The notes beneath the pieces were generated by a model. It was given only the letters and a program-made list of their open reading frames with translations. It searched no databases and had not been told where the DNA came from. From Alphaproteobacteria bacterium UBA4588 (GTDB taxonomy: Bacteria; Pseudomonadota; Alphaproteobacteria; Rhodobacterales; Rhodobacteraceae), in contig CAJJAW010000008.1 in assembly GCA_905182195.1 (NCBI GenBank), forward strand, positions 124,001 through 188,000: a stretch of 64,000 nt of DNA, read 5' to 3'. Positions 1-7,363 of this stretch are shown piece after piece (position 1 is the first letter of the stretch; every line of letters starts with the position of its first letter). The translations under genes and the position numbers were made by a program.

Positions 1-629
1 GCTGCTGCTTTCACACCGCCAATTTTCGATGCTCTAAGTGAAGTATTCGCAGCAAACTTTGCTTTCATCACCCGTTCAAGCTCTTTTACAGCTCCTGGTT
101 CTACTGTTTCTATAGTAGCAATACGGCGAACAATGTCGGCTTGAATTTCAGTAGGCAGCAAAGTTAATACGTCAGCACCCAGTGAAAAATCTAAGTATGA
201 AATAATTAAAGCCTTAATCTGGGGATGCTCATCAATAATAAGTTCAGATATGGCGCGGGCGTCCATCCAATCTAAAATATCAATAGCAGACTCAGAACTC
301 GCCGGAGTGATCCTCCCTAAGACTGATTGGGCTTTATCTTCACCCAAGGCACGTACCATTACATTTTCGATATATCGGCCAGCACCCAAACCTAAACCGG
401 TTTGCTTCTTTATGGTTTCTAAAAATTCGTCAAGAACCATATTTACCGTAGCTTGATCAACGCCGGTAACAGAGTACATAGCGGTACCAAGGTGCTGAAC
501 CTCCCTAGGCGACAGGTTCGTCAAAACTTGTGCAGCTTCTTCTTCACCAAGCAACATCATGAGAATAGCGGACTTCTCTGTGCCTGTAAGTTCTGCCAGT
601 TTTTCTACATCAATTTGTTCTTCAGCCAT
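1..629 (-). CDS. fliG: Flagellar motor switch protein FliG (partial, C-terminus beyond window)
   Basis: Cytoplasmic rotor/switch protein that joins the FliF MS ring to FliM/FliN and carries the torque-generating surface. Reading the minus strand from the ATG at 629, the frame stays open to the window edge for about 209 residues. These cover the FliG N-terminal domain (EKSAILMMLLGEEEA near residue 19) and the middle domain with the EHPQ motif (IIDEHPQIKALI near residue 140). The C-terminal charged torque domain lies outside the window. The start is 10 nt after the fliF stop, so the two are co-transcribed. The family assignment is firm; only completeness is unknown. Confidence 0.95.
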   Translation of the reverse strand, partial: MAEEQIDVEKLAELTGTEKSAILMMLLGEEEAAQVLTNLSPREVQHLGTAMYSVTGVDQATVNMVLDEFLETIKKQTGLGLGAGRYIENVMVRALGEDKAQSVLGRITPASSESAIDILDWMDARAISELIIDEHPQIKALIISYLDFSLGADVLTLLPTEIQADIVRRIATIETVEPGAVKELERVMKAKFAANTSLRASKIGGVKAA

Positions 630-639
630 TTTTTTATTC

Positions 640-2421
640 CTACGAGAGTGAATCAAGATCCTGGCGCATCATCTGTTTGAAAACGTTGGCAACTCGACCA
701 GCTTCATCTCCAACAATCATACGAACCAAGGCTACTTTGTCATCATAAGTATTTGCAGTATCCAGCAAATCAGCTGAAATCCCACTCTTCTTTTTTGGTT
801 TTAGCTTAGCTTTAATACCCTCAAGCGTTTCACCTTCTTCTACTTCAAGAGCCCTTGAGCTTTCAATCCGTTGGGTAGCAATATCAGCCATAGTTTCAGC
901 TTCAGCATAAAGTTCCATTACAGAATTCGTACTAGAAGTTGGAACAAGAATTCTCGAAAGCATTGGCCGCACAACTCCGAGTGATACAAAGCCTAGCAGT
1001 AAAACCAACAGGCTCTTTTCAATTATTGATTTGAACCAAGCAGTTTCGTACCAATTGATTTGTTCGCCTTCAATCTCATCGTTAAATAGTTGCGACGTTA
1101 TTGTCAGGCTATCACCACGCTCAACTTTTAGCCCAATAGCGCTACTAATTAGCTGCTCCATTTCTTTTTTAACTTTTTCTGAAATTGGCTCGAAGGTAGT
1201 TTCTCCAGTTTCAGGGTCTACTACTTTGCGGTCCCTGACTAAAATAGCGGCGTCAATCCTAGCTATGATGTTAGATGGAGTGGTTACAGTTTCAAACTTA
1301 CGGCTAACTTCATAGTTTTTAAGATCAGTAGAGGATTTTGTTTCGAATTCGTCTTTTCCAGAGCCTCCAGCCCCACCCATTTTTACTTCAGAGTCTTTCT
1401 GGGCAATCTGCGCTTCTGCTGGTGGCTGATTTGAAATAGCACCTGGGATTCCAACCGCATCCTTTTTAGAAGTGACATTTAAAGAGCTCTGCTCACTCAA
1501 AATAGCCTTATCTTCAGGATCCACCATTTCTTGTGACGTCTCTCTACGGGTGAAATCAATTTCAATATTCACTTGAGCCGTAACGTTAGCTGCACCTACA
1601 ATTGGGGCAACAAGGCTTTGAATTCTGGAACGGTAGATACTTTCCAGCTTCATCCTGTAAGCTAGCTGGCTATCAGCCATCACTTCATTGGGATTATCTG
1701 GTGCATAAGACAAGAGATGGCCCATCTGGTCTATTATCGACACCCCATCCTGCGACATGCCTGGTACAGATGCCGAAACAAGGTTCGTTATAGCTCTAAC
1801 CTGCGTTTGATCAAGTTGGCGTCCAGCTTTCAAAGTCACAAAAACCGACGCAGTTGGTGATGTCTGATTGCGAATAAATACAGATTTCTCGGGTAGAGCC
1901 AAATGCACACGCGCCGCTCGAACGCTACTAATTTCAGAAATTGACCGGGCAAGCTCATTTTCTTGAAGTTTTTTCAACTTCATAGTTTCTACCGACCGAG
2001 AGACACCTAACGGCATACTATCGATTTCCTCAAACCCATTGGATGCGTATTCAGGGAGGCCCTGGGCTGCTAGTGAAATTCTGGCCTGGTGATAATCATT
2101 AGTTGGAATTAGAACTTCACCGGTTGCTGGATCAAGCTCTACACTCATGCCCATGTTTTTTAATGCTTCATAAATTTTAGATTTTTCAGAGTCTGAAACG
2201 GAAGCATAAAGTGTGGTCATATTAGGCTGCCGCATAGTCACGAATAACACTACTGCAGCTACTGCAGTAAGCGCAGCAAATATGGTTGGCAATGCCCGCC
2301 GAAAGCCTGGCTGCCCTATAACTTCTCTAATGTTAGCCACCGCATTCATTGGTGCGCTAAGCATATTGCTGGAATTGCCTTCGGTTGTTTGGATGCTAAC
2401 CATCTGGTCTGTATTTGCCAT
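640..2421 (-). CDS. fliF: Flagellar MS-ring protein FliF
   Basis: Inner-membrane protein that builds the MS ring, the base on which the flagellar rotor and export apparatus assemble. The 593 residues match the usual FliF length. A first membrane segment lies near residues 42-62 (TIFAALTAVAAVVLFV), followed by the periplasmic YscJ/FliF ring-building domain, a second membrane segment near 480-500 (LLVLLLGFVSLGVV) and a C-terminal cytoplasmic tail (VANVFKQMMRQDL) of the kind that binds FliG. Start ATG at 2421 is preceded by AGGAT. It lies between fliE and fliG on the same strand with short gaps, one operon with fleT. Confidence 0.97.
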   Translation of the reverse strand: MANTDQMVSIQTTEGNSSNMLSAPMNAVANIREVIGQPGFRRALPTIFAALTAVAAVVLFVTMRQPNMTTLYASVSDSEKSKIYEALKNMGMSVELDPATGEVLIPTNDYHQARISLAAQGLPEYASNGFEEIDSMPLGVSRSVETMKLKKLQENELARSISEISSVRAARVHLALPEKSVFIRNQTSPTASVFVTLKAGRQLDQTQVRAITNLVSASVPGMSQDGVSIIDQMGHLLSYAPDNPNEVMADSQLAYRMKLESIYRSRIQSLVAPIVGAANVTAQVNIEIDFTRRETSQEMVDPEDKAILSEQSSLNVTSKKDAVGIPGAISNQPPAEAQIAQKDSEVKMGGAGGSGKDEFETKSSTDLKNYEVSRKFETVTTPSNIIARIDAAILVRDRKVVDPETGETTFEPISEKVKKEMEQLISSAIGLKVERGDSLTITSQLFNDEIEGEQINWYETAWFKSIIEKSLLVLLLGFVSLGVVRPMLSRILVPTSSTNSVMELYAEAETMADIATQRIESSRALEVEEGETLEGIKAKLKPKKKSGISADLLDTANTYDDKVALVRMIVGDEAGRVANVFKQMMRQDLDSLS

Positions 2422-2439
2422 AATTTTATCCTATCCGCT

Positions 2440-2769
2440 CTACACCGGCATATTCATAATATCTTTATATGCACTTAAGGCCTTGTTGCGGATATTTAGC
2501 GTTAGCTGAAAACCCACAGAAGAAATTTGTTGATTAACCATGACCTTAGACAGGTCACTTTCCGTACCTAGTTCATAGTCTTTGGCAAGTTTTGCTGCCG
2601 AATTTTGAGATTGGGCAACGTCATTGAGCCCATCAGAAATTCGTTGCGAAAACGATGGGCCAGAATCTAGAGACTTTGCTTGCAATGTGCCTGTAGAGAA
2701 CTGTGCTTTCTCCTTAACAACAGCCAAATTGGTATTAATTGCAGTCATATTTGTGCTTTGAATTTTCAT
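2440..2769 (-). CDS. fliE: Flagellar hook-basal body protein FliE
   Basis: Small periplasmic rod-base protein that couples the MS ring to the rod. The 109 residues fit FliE. The C-terminal half carries the family pattern (VMVNQQISSVGFQLTLNIRNK, residues roughly 78-98) ending in a short helix with AYKDIMNM. It starts 7 nt downstream of the fleT stop and ends about 20 nt before fliF, so it is part of the fleT-fliEFG operon. Confidence 0.93.
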   Translation of the reverse strand: MKIQSTNMTAINTNLAVVKEKAQFSTGTLQAKSLDSGPSFSQRISDGLNDVAQSQNSAAKLAKDYELGTESDLSKVMVNQQISSVGFQLTLNIRNKALSAYKDIMNMPV

Positions 2770-2776
2770 GATTTAC

Positions 2777-3961
2777 TCACCCGACCTGCGCATAAAGTTT
2801 AGATTTGAGCGCATCCATTGTATTTCTTGGGCCCAAAGTAAGTTCGTTATCAAAAACTATATTAGTTTCATCGATGATATCTGAATAACTAAGGATTCCT
2901 GCTCGTTGGATCACGTTATCCAATTCCCTTACATTACCAGGCCAATCATGCTGCATAAGACGCTCCAAGGCTTTCGATTTAAGAGTCTTAGGAACACCTG
3001 TTGCACTGGCTGTTCTTGTTAGTAAATGTGCAGATATTGCTGGAATGTCTAACGGGCGTACTTTAAGCGAACGCGTTGAGATGGGAAAAACATTTAGCCG
3101 GTAAAATAAGTCTTCTCTAAATTTATTTAAACGAATTTCTTCCATCATGTCGCGGTTCGTTGTGGCGAGCACTCGCACATCGATAGGAATTTCTTTAGCG
3201 CTACCAACAGGAGTAACTACTTTTTCTTGCAAAACCCTCAACAACTTGGATTGAAGAGCCATAGGCATTTCAGAAATCTCATCGAGTAAAATGGTGCCAG
3301 CATGTGCTGCCCGAAAAAGACCTGAGTTGGCCTGCATTGCGCCAGTAAAAGCGCCTTTTTCATGTCCAAATAGCATCGACTCAAGCATATTCTCAGGGAT
3401 GGCTGCACAGTTTACTGCGATAAATGGCTCGTCTTTTCTAGATGATTTAGCATGCAATAGACGGGCTACAACTTCTTTTCCCGTACCGGTTGGCCCGTTA
3501 ATCAGCACACTTGCGTTGGCACTGGCCAGGCGGCATAGAAGATCAACCAAATCTGCCGTCTCAACATCTCCACAGGGTAAATTTACATATTTTCCTATAA
3601 TTTGTTCTAAGAACAGGCTTAGGAAAAATTCGAATGTGCTAGTTTTTTCGGAGAGTACAACTGGGACGTGTACAAATTTTATTGCCCCGTTGCGCTTGTC
3701 AATAATTTCAAATTTGCTGGAGCCAGTAACAAATATAACTGCCTTAGTAATTTTGTGTTCTCTTAGGAAAATTTCAAAATTGTTCGAATTTATGTCACAC
3801 AAATCTGTAGTAGAAGAGAGAATTAAGCACTTCTCCTGATTAGCTGACTGATTTAATAAGTCATCACCCAGCTTAGTCCATTCTATTCCCCTTTTAGCAA
3901 AGGCAAAACTGACCGCATTCAAAAACGCTTCATCACTTTGATCCAAGATAAAATTTGACAT
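2777..3961 (-). CDS. fleT: Sigma-54-dependent flagellar activator, FleT-like (AAA+ without DNA-binding domain)
   Basis: Bacterial enhancer-binding protein that activates sigma-54 RNA polymerase. Visible motifs are Walker A GPTGTGKE near residue 157, the sigma-54 contact loop GAFTGA near 205, Walker B TILLDEISEMP near 223 and the sensor-II region WPGNVRELDNVI near 342. The first ~130 residues form a divergent regulatory domain without an obvious receiver aspartate. The protein stops about 30 residues after the AAA+ core, leaving no room for a Fis-type helix-turn-helix. Placement directly before fliE-fliF-fliG is the order of the Rhodobacter sphaeroides fla1 cluster, where FleT is recalled to work as a hetero-oligomer with FleQ. 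The name rests on this synteny. Strong SD GGAGG lies before ATG 3961. Confidence 0.82.
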   Translation of the reverse strand: MSNFILDQSDEAFLNAVSFAFAKRGIEWTKLGDDLLNQSANQEKCLILSSTTDLCDINSNNFEIFLREHKITKAVIFVTGSSKFEIIDKRNGAIKFVHVPVVLSEKTSTFEFFLSLFLEQIIGKYVNLPCGDVETADLVDLLCRLASANASVLINGPTGTGKEVVARLLHAKSSRKDEPFIAVNCAAIPENMLESMLFGHEKGAFTGAMQANSGLFRAAHAGTILLDEISEMPMALQSKLLRVLQEKVVTPVGSAKEIPIDVRVLATTNRDMMEEIRLNKFREDLFYRLNVFPISTRSLKVRPLDIPAISAHLLTRTASATGVPKTLKSKALERLMQHDWPGNVRELDNVIQRAGILSYSDIIDETNIVFDNELTLGPRNTMDALKSKLYAQVG

Positions 3962-3982
3962 TTCGATCCTCCACCACAGCTA

Positions 3983-3998
3983 AGCAGGTATCGTGCCA
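3983..3998 (-). promoter_or_regulatory. Sigma-54 promoter of fleT-fliEFG
   Basis: On the minus strand the sequence reads TGGCACGATACCTGCT. Against the sigma-54 consensus TGGCACG-N4-TTGCW it has one mismatch (C for T before TGC) and exact GG/GC spacing. The predicted start of transcription, about 12 bases after the GC, falls at about 3972, the first base of the GGAGG ribosome-binding site of fleT, giving a leader of about 11 nt. Confidence 0.85.
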
Positions 3999-4141
3999 AA
4001 ATATTTAAATATATATATATCAATTATTTACGTTAAATTATATCTAAATTTTGATTATAGTTAATAAAAAATTCATTTTTTTGACAACTAACTAACAAAA
4101 ATATTTTTGAGCCGTTAAGTATCATGAAGAGGGAGAATAAA

Positions 4142-4525
4142 ATGAATGCCACTCAAGCTATAGATGCCTATACAAAGACCAAGAACAAAACTCTTTCTGA
4201 AGAGCAGTTAGGGCACAATGTCGTAAGTGTGGCTCTAAATAGGTTGAAAACAGACTTGGATATTTTACTTACTGCATCGGATATAAAAGTTCGAACTAAA
4301 GCGTTTGAGAGAACAATACTGACCATTTATTACCTCCAGAAAAGCTTGGACTTAGTTAAAGGTGGTGAACTCGCAAAGCAGTTATTTAGGCTATATGAAT
4401 TCTGTCGACTAAAAGTTATTGAATGTGGCTTTCATAATAGCAGTGGATCTCAAGAAATAAAAAGTTGTCGGGATTTTATATCGGAAATAGCTGGAAGTTG
4501 GGAAACTATAAAAAAAGCATCGTGA
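4142..4525 (+). CDS. fliS: FliS-like flagellar export chaperone
   Basis: FliS proteins bind the C-terminus of flagellin in the cytoplasm and stop it polymerising before export. The 127-residue all-helical protein has the FliS layout: N-terminal AYTKTKNKTLSEEQL, a middle helix ending LTIYYLQKSLDLVKGGELA (typical FliS '...LxSSLDxEKGGEIA' region), then RLYEFCRLKVIE and a terminal helix FISEIAGSWETIKK. I chose ATG 4142 because AGGGAG sits 7 nt before it; an in-frame ATG at 4124 lacks such a site. It is divergent from fleT. FliS is unusual for alphaproteobacterial (FlaF/FlbT-type) flagella but expected for the fla1 type. Identity is inferred from pattern, not a search. Confidence 0.72.
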   Translation: MNATQAIDAYTKTKNKTLSEEQLGHNVVSVALNRLKTDLDILLTASDIKVRTKAFERTILTIYYLQKSLDLVKGGELAKQLFRLYEFCRLKVIECGFHNSSGSQEIKSCRDFISEIAGSWETIKKAS

Positions 4526-4639
4526 CAATGGTATTCTGAAATATATCTGTGCCCAATTTATTATATGTACGTTTAATATTACAGGATATCAGCCTAAAAA
4601 ATATTTCCATCTACAATACGATAGCTGTTTACAGATTTG

Positions 4640-4975
4640 TCAGGCAGCTATGTTGGTATGCAGGTGAGACTTAGGCTTTGGTATAGTTGAAATGTTTAGA
4701 TATTTAGTAATTGCTATGTTGTGTTGATAGGTCGGTGACAGACTATTTTGTGCCATTTGCCTATTTTCGGCGTGGACCGCCGACGGGGTGAGGTAAGGGC
4801 TGAAAATTCTTGACGAATATTCCATCGCACCTACCGATTTTTCAGCGCCTTGGACAGGATATACGACTTTCCCCGCAACAACGACACCACTACTCTTAGG
4901 GAATGCCGAAAGGGCGGTCTGAACCGGCGGCAGGGCAGTGAAGGCGCTTTGAGTTTTTAAATCTACAGGCTGCAT
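4640..4975 (-). CDS. Hypothetical proline-rich small protein
   Basis: Open frame of 111 residues from an ATG at 4975 (an upstream in-frame start at 5023 would add 16 residues). The N-terminal two thirds look coding: alanine/proline/valine-rich with GKVVYPVQGAEKS and MEYSSRIFSPYL, and a higher GC content than the surroundings. The C-terminal tail is less protein-like. No domain was recognised and no clear ribosome-binding site is seen. It lies between fliS and the FliL-like gene, so a flagellar role is possible but not shown. Confidence 0.42.
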   Translation of the reverse strand: MQPVDLKTQSAFTALPPVQTALSAFPKSSGVVVAGKVVYPVQGAEKSVGAMEYSSRIFSPYLTPSAVHAENRQMAQNSLSPTYQHNIAITKYLNISTIPKPKSHLHTNIAA

Positions 4976-5035
4976 AAGAATATTTATGCATAAAATGATA
5001 TAGACTTCAATGCACGGCAACAATATGAGATGATC

Positions 5036-5218
5036 ATGAAAAAACCATGCGCATTTTGCGAAAGGACCCGCCTAGGATTTATTTGGGTAATTGTTTTTGG
5101 TATTATGGCCAATGCGGCCTACAATTTTTTTTATTTTAGGGAAACACTGACGGTCTTCCAAATTATCAAAATTCCTCTACTTCTTCTGCATTATAGCTTT
5201 TTTTATAAAAACCTATAA
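5036..5218 (+). CDS. Hypothetical small membrane protein
   Basis: Frame of about 60 residues starting MKKPCAFCERTRLGF. A C-x2-C pair near the N-terminus is followed by one or two hydrophobic stretches (residues ~14-35, ending near FFYF, and ~45-55, KIPLLLLHY). Two alternative starts exist, at 5030 and 5036. No homologous family was recognised. The strand is opposite to both flanking genes and no convincing ribosome-binding site is visible, so it may not be expressed. Confidence 0.35.
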   Translation: MKKPCAFCERTRLGFIWVIVFGIMANAAYNFFYFRETLTVFQIIKIPLLLLHYSFFYKNL

Positions 5219-5249
5219 TACATGGCGCAAATAACTGCTCATCAATTAA

Positions 5250-5531
5250 CTAAGCCGCTGAAACCAGTTTTAATCTGTCTATGTCAAAACTGTTTGGCTT
5301 TGCGTCACCAAGATCAACAGTAAAATTAGTGGCATGCGTCGGTTCGTCTGCCTTATTGAAATATTCGCAAGAAATTACGAACTTCAACCCTGCGATTGAT
5401 GCGTCTGTTTGTTCTATTAATTGCATTTGCATTCCTCCTGATTGAGAGATGCACGTTTCATGCCATTCATTAAATGATATTGTGGTTAATAATATAAACG
5501 TAATGAATGTCAGGACGATAATCTTTCTCAA
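5250..5531 (-). CDS. Hypothetical exported protein downstream of the FliL-like gene
   Basis: Frame of up to 93 residues. From a TTG at 5531 the N-terminus is hydrophobic (IIVLTFITFILLTTISF), like a signal peptide or membrane anchor, followed by a soluble part with two cysteines and TNFTVDLGDAKP. The start is uncertain because no ATG lies in frame before residue 34 and the proposed start lies 62 nt inside the upstream FliL-like gene. It probably belongs to the same sigma-54 transcript. No domain was recognised. Confidence 0.42.
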   Translation of the reverse strand: MRKIIVLTFITFILLTTISFNEWHETCISQSGGMQMQLIEQTDASIAGLKFVISCEYFNKADEPTHATNFTVDLGDAKPNSFDIDRLKLVSAA

Positions 5532-6168
5532 TCAAAAAATCGTTAAGCCTAACCATAATTTTATCTGTCAATATTTTGCGCCCTTCGGCGGACGTAAGCT
5601 GTTCACTTGTAGTATCAACTACTACTTTAGTAATCTCCGATATTAAATCAGCTTCAATCTCGTATAGTGATTTAATAAAGAAATCAGCTAATACATTTGC
5701 CTGCTTCGTCGCGATTGCAACCTCTAAGCTAAACAGTTCTTTTGTATCTAAAAGTCGCCCCTGAAAAACAGTTTCAAGTTTTAAATAATTATATTTATCT
5801 GGCAGCAGACCCATACCATCGTCGTTGACACCAGCAAGCGTGACCTCATCTAAAAATTCCGTCAGCGCGCCTAAACTGACTGCTAGTGAGGCTTGAACTT
5901 CACTAATCTCGGCTTGACCCTGCTCCTTTGTAAACTTCCCAGATCTAACTTTTTCTTTAATAGCGTTCATGTAGTCTTGGCCATCAATGATGTTATCAGC
6001 TTGCACTTGAGTGAGAGTTCCATCCGCCACTGCTGACTCAAGTTCAGCAACCTGCTCAACTGGTTCCTTAAAATACACCCCAGAGTAGTCAATTCGGACA
6101 AAAGAGTGCCCAAGGCCAAACAATACTAAAACCAATCCTGCTGGAACGAATAACTGCAAATAAAACAT
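5470..6168 (-). CDS. FliL-like flagellar membrane protein with a helical insertion
   Basis: FliL proteins are single-pass inner-membrane proteins that surround the stator and support torque. This 232-residue protein has one N-terminal membrane segment (residues ~5-21) and a periplasmic C-terminal half resembling FliL: YLKLETVFQGRLLDTK near 128, a helix LADFFIKSLYEIEADLI near 160, then the family-like end EQLTSAEGRKILTDKIMVRLND and a final strand HYVYIINH. Residues ~36-105 form an extra acidic helical insertion (VEQVAELESAV..., KFTKEQGQAEISE) not seen in ordinary FliL. Start ATG 6168 follows GAGGGGGAG. A near-perfect sigma-54 promoter sits immediately upstream. The family call is from pattern recognition. 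Confidence 0.68.
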   Translation of the reverse strand: MFYLQLFVPAGLVLVLFGLGHSFVRIDYSGVYFKEPVEQVAELESAVADGTLTQVQADNIIDGQDYMNAIKEKVRSGKFTKEQGQAEISEVQASLAVSLGALTEFLDEVTLAGVNDDGMGLLPDKYNYLKLETVFQGRLLDTKELFSLEVAIATKQANVLADFFIKSLYEIEADLISEITKVVVDTTSEQLTSAEGRKILTDKIMVRLNDFLIEKDYRPDIHYVYIINHNII

Positions 6169-6189
6169 GGCTCCCCCTCACCAAATAGC

Positions 6190-6205
6190 AGCAAGAATTA
6201 TGCCA
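6190..6205 (-). promoter_or_regulatory. Sigma-54 promoter of the FliL-like gene
   Basis: Minus strand reads TGGCATAATTCTTGCT: GG and GC at the correct spacing, with a perfect TTGCT -12 element and two mismatches in the -24 block. The expected transcription start near 6179 is the first G of the gene's Shine-Dalgarno GAGGGGGAG, again an ~11-nt leader as at fleT. Confidence 0.8.
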
Positions 6206-6235
6206 ATAACTTTAGAGCACGTTTTATGTAACTTT

Positions 6236-6490
6236 TCAGGATAACTTTTCTGACAATTCTACGGTTATTCCAAGTCGGGCTTCACCATCTAATAAAAATT
6301 GTGACGATGATAATTCAGTGAGGCCATTGATATCTTTAATTGTAAACACAACTAAAGCCTCTGTATCAGAAACTTTTGTAATAACTTCATCAGCCACGAA
6401 TTCGTGACGAAGGGCTTCATAACTTTTGAAGAAATCAAACCACTCATCAAAATTACCATCTGAAATACTTACAGCTGCGGCTACATCCAT
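6236..6490 (-). CDS. Hypothetical 84-aa protein in the putative flagellar regulon
   Basis: Small acidic protein beginning MDVAAAVSISDGNFDEWFDF. The pattern (a strand, DEWFDFFKSYEALRHE helix, then EALVVFTIKDINGL strand-helix) suggests a compact ferredoxin-like alpha/beta fold as in small dimeric barrel proteins, but no family is assigned. ATG 6490 has a good GAGGGG ribosome-binding site. It lies just upstream of the FliL-like gene on the same strand and has its own candidate sigma-54 promoter, divergent from that of the peptidoglycan-binding gene. Confidence 0.62.
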   Translation of the reverse strand: MDVAAAVSISDGNFDEWFDFFKSYEALRHEFVADEVITKVSDTEALVVFTIKDINGLTELSSSQFLLDGEARLGITVELSEKLS

Positions 6491-6518
6491 CTTGATACCC
6501 CTCTTTTCAAATAACTTT

Positions 6519-6534
6519 AGCAGTTATTTTGCCG
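6519..6534 (-). promoter_or_regulatory. Candidate sigma-54 promoter of the 84-aa gene
   Basis: Minus strand reads CGGCAAAATAACTGCT. GG and GC are at the correct 10-base spacing and the CTGCT -12 block equals that of fleT, but the -24 block is weaker (CGGCAAA). The start would be near 6508, leaving an 18-nt leader that contains the GAGGGG ribosome-binding site. Confidence 0.55.
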
Positions 6535-6596
6535 CATGCAATATTTGATAAATGGCTACTTTGACATCTTGGTAATTAAAATAGGCTAAATATAAA

Positions 6597-6612
6597 TGGT
6601 ACGTATCTTGCT
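6597..6612 (+). promoter_or_regulatory. Sigma-54 promoter of the peptidoglycan-binding gene
   Basis: Plus strand reads TGGTACGTATCTTGCT, one mismatch from TGGCACG-N4-TTGCW with exact spacing. It faces away from the sigma-54 site at 6519-6534 and would start transcription near 6623, 28 nt before the ATG at 6651. Confidence 0.8.
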
Positions 6613-6650
6613 CGTGTTATCACAAATTCGTCTATTGAAAGATTGCTCTT

Positions 6651-7270
6651 ATGCAACCAAAAGTAACTAACACCTTATTATTTTACAGCAGATTTGCTAC
6701 CATAGCTTTACTGCTCGCGGTAAATCCTAATTTTGCTTGGGCCAAGGCCCCATGTATTTCAAAAAGCAATGCAGGCAATTCTTGCGTGTTGGAACAAAGC
6801 CAGGGATTCAAATCTCAAAACATATCTCAAGATAGCGATGCTCTTGCGATAGACCATCTGTATTATTCAGGCGGCATTCTACATAATAAAGTCTAGCCGG
6901 TGAAACAACGCCCATAAAAGGATTACAGCAACCAGTGGACACGGCTGAGAAGCTTGCACGGAAAGCAGAAATTGCAAAAAACCTTAATAAAGGGGCCAGT
7001 TCAGTTAGTATTTACAGTAGAAGCCACCGAATATTTCAAAATCTGAATGAAGCGGGCAGAAAATCAATCCAAAAATGTCTTAGATTTGGGACTTATGATG
7101 CAAAACTTGACGGTATTTGGGGAGAACAGACCCGCAATGCAATTAGTAATTTTAAAAGCACCGCTAGCCGACCAAGAGAAAAGGACAAACCGAGCTTATT
7201 TTTGACAATCAAAAATATATTTTCCAGAAAAGCGGGCTGCCACACCCTGCTCACTAATATTTTTGGATAA
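6651..7270 (+). pseudogene. Secreted peptidoglycan-binding-domain protein split by a frameshift
   Basis: Two adjacent frames read as one protein. The first (6651-6896) starts with a signal peptide ending near NPNFAWA and a cysteine-containing linker. The second, open from 6890 to 7270, holds a PG_binding_1-like motif: FQNLNEAGRKSIQKCL then TYDAKLDGIWGEQTRNAI, the usual 'LDGIWGPxTRxAI' signature. A -1 shift near 6888-6896 joins them, so this is either a broken gene or an indel error. It would be exported and bind cell wall. Its sigma-54 promoter and position suggest a flagellum-linked envelope role (inference). Confidence 0.65.
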
Positions 7271-7363
7271 TTTAATTTTAAATAATAAAAACATTTTCTT
7301 TATAGATTTTGCTTTCAAACCACACAAAATACCGGTTATCGTAACGTATCTTTGGAGATAAAC

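Noticed and set aside
4081-4120. TTGACA at 4081 as a -35 box for fliS
   Set aside because: No -10 box at normal spacing; sequence is so AT-rich that chance matches are expected.
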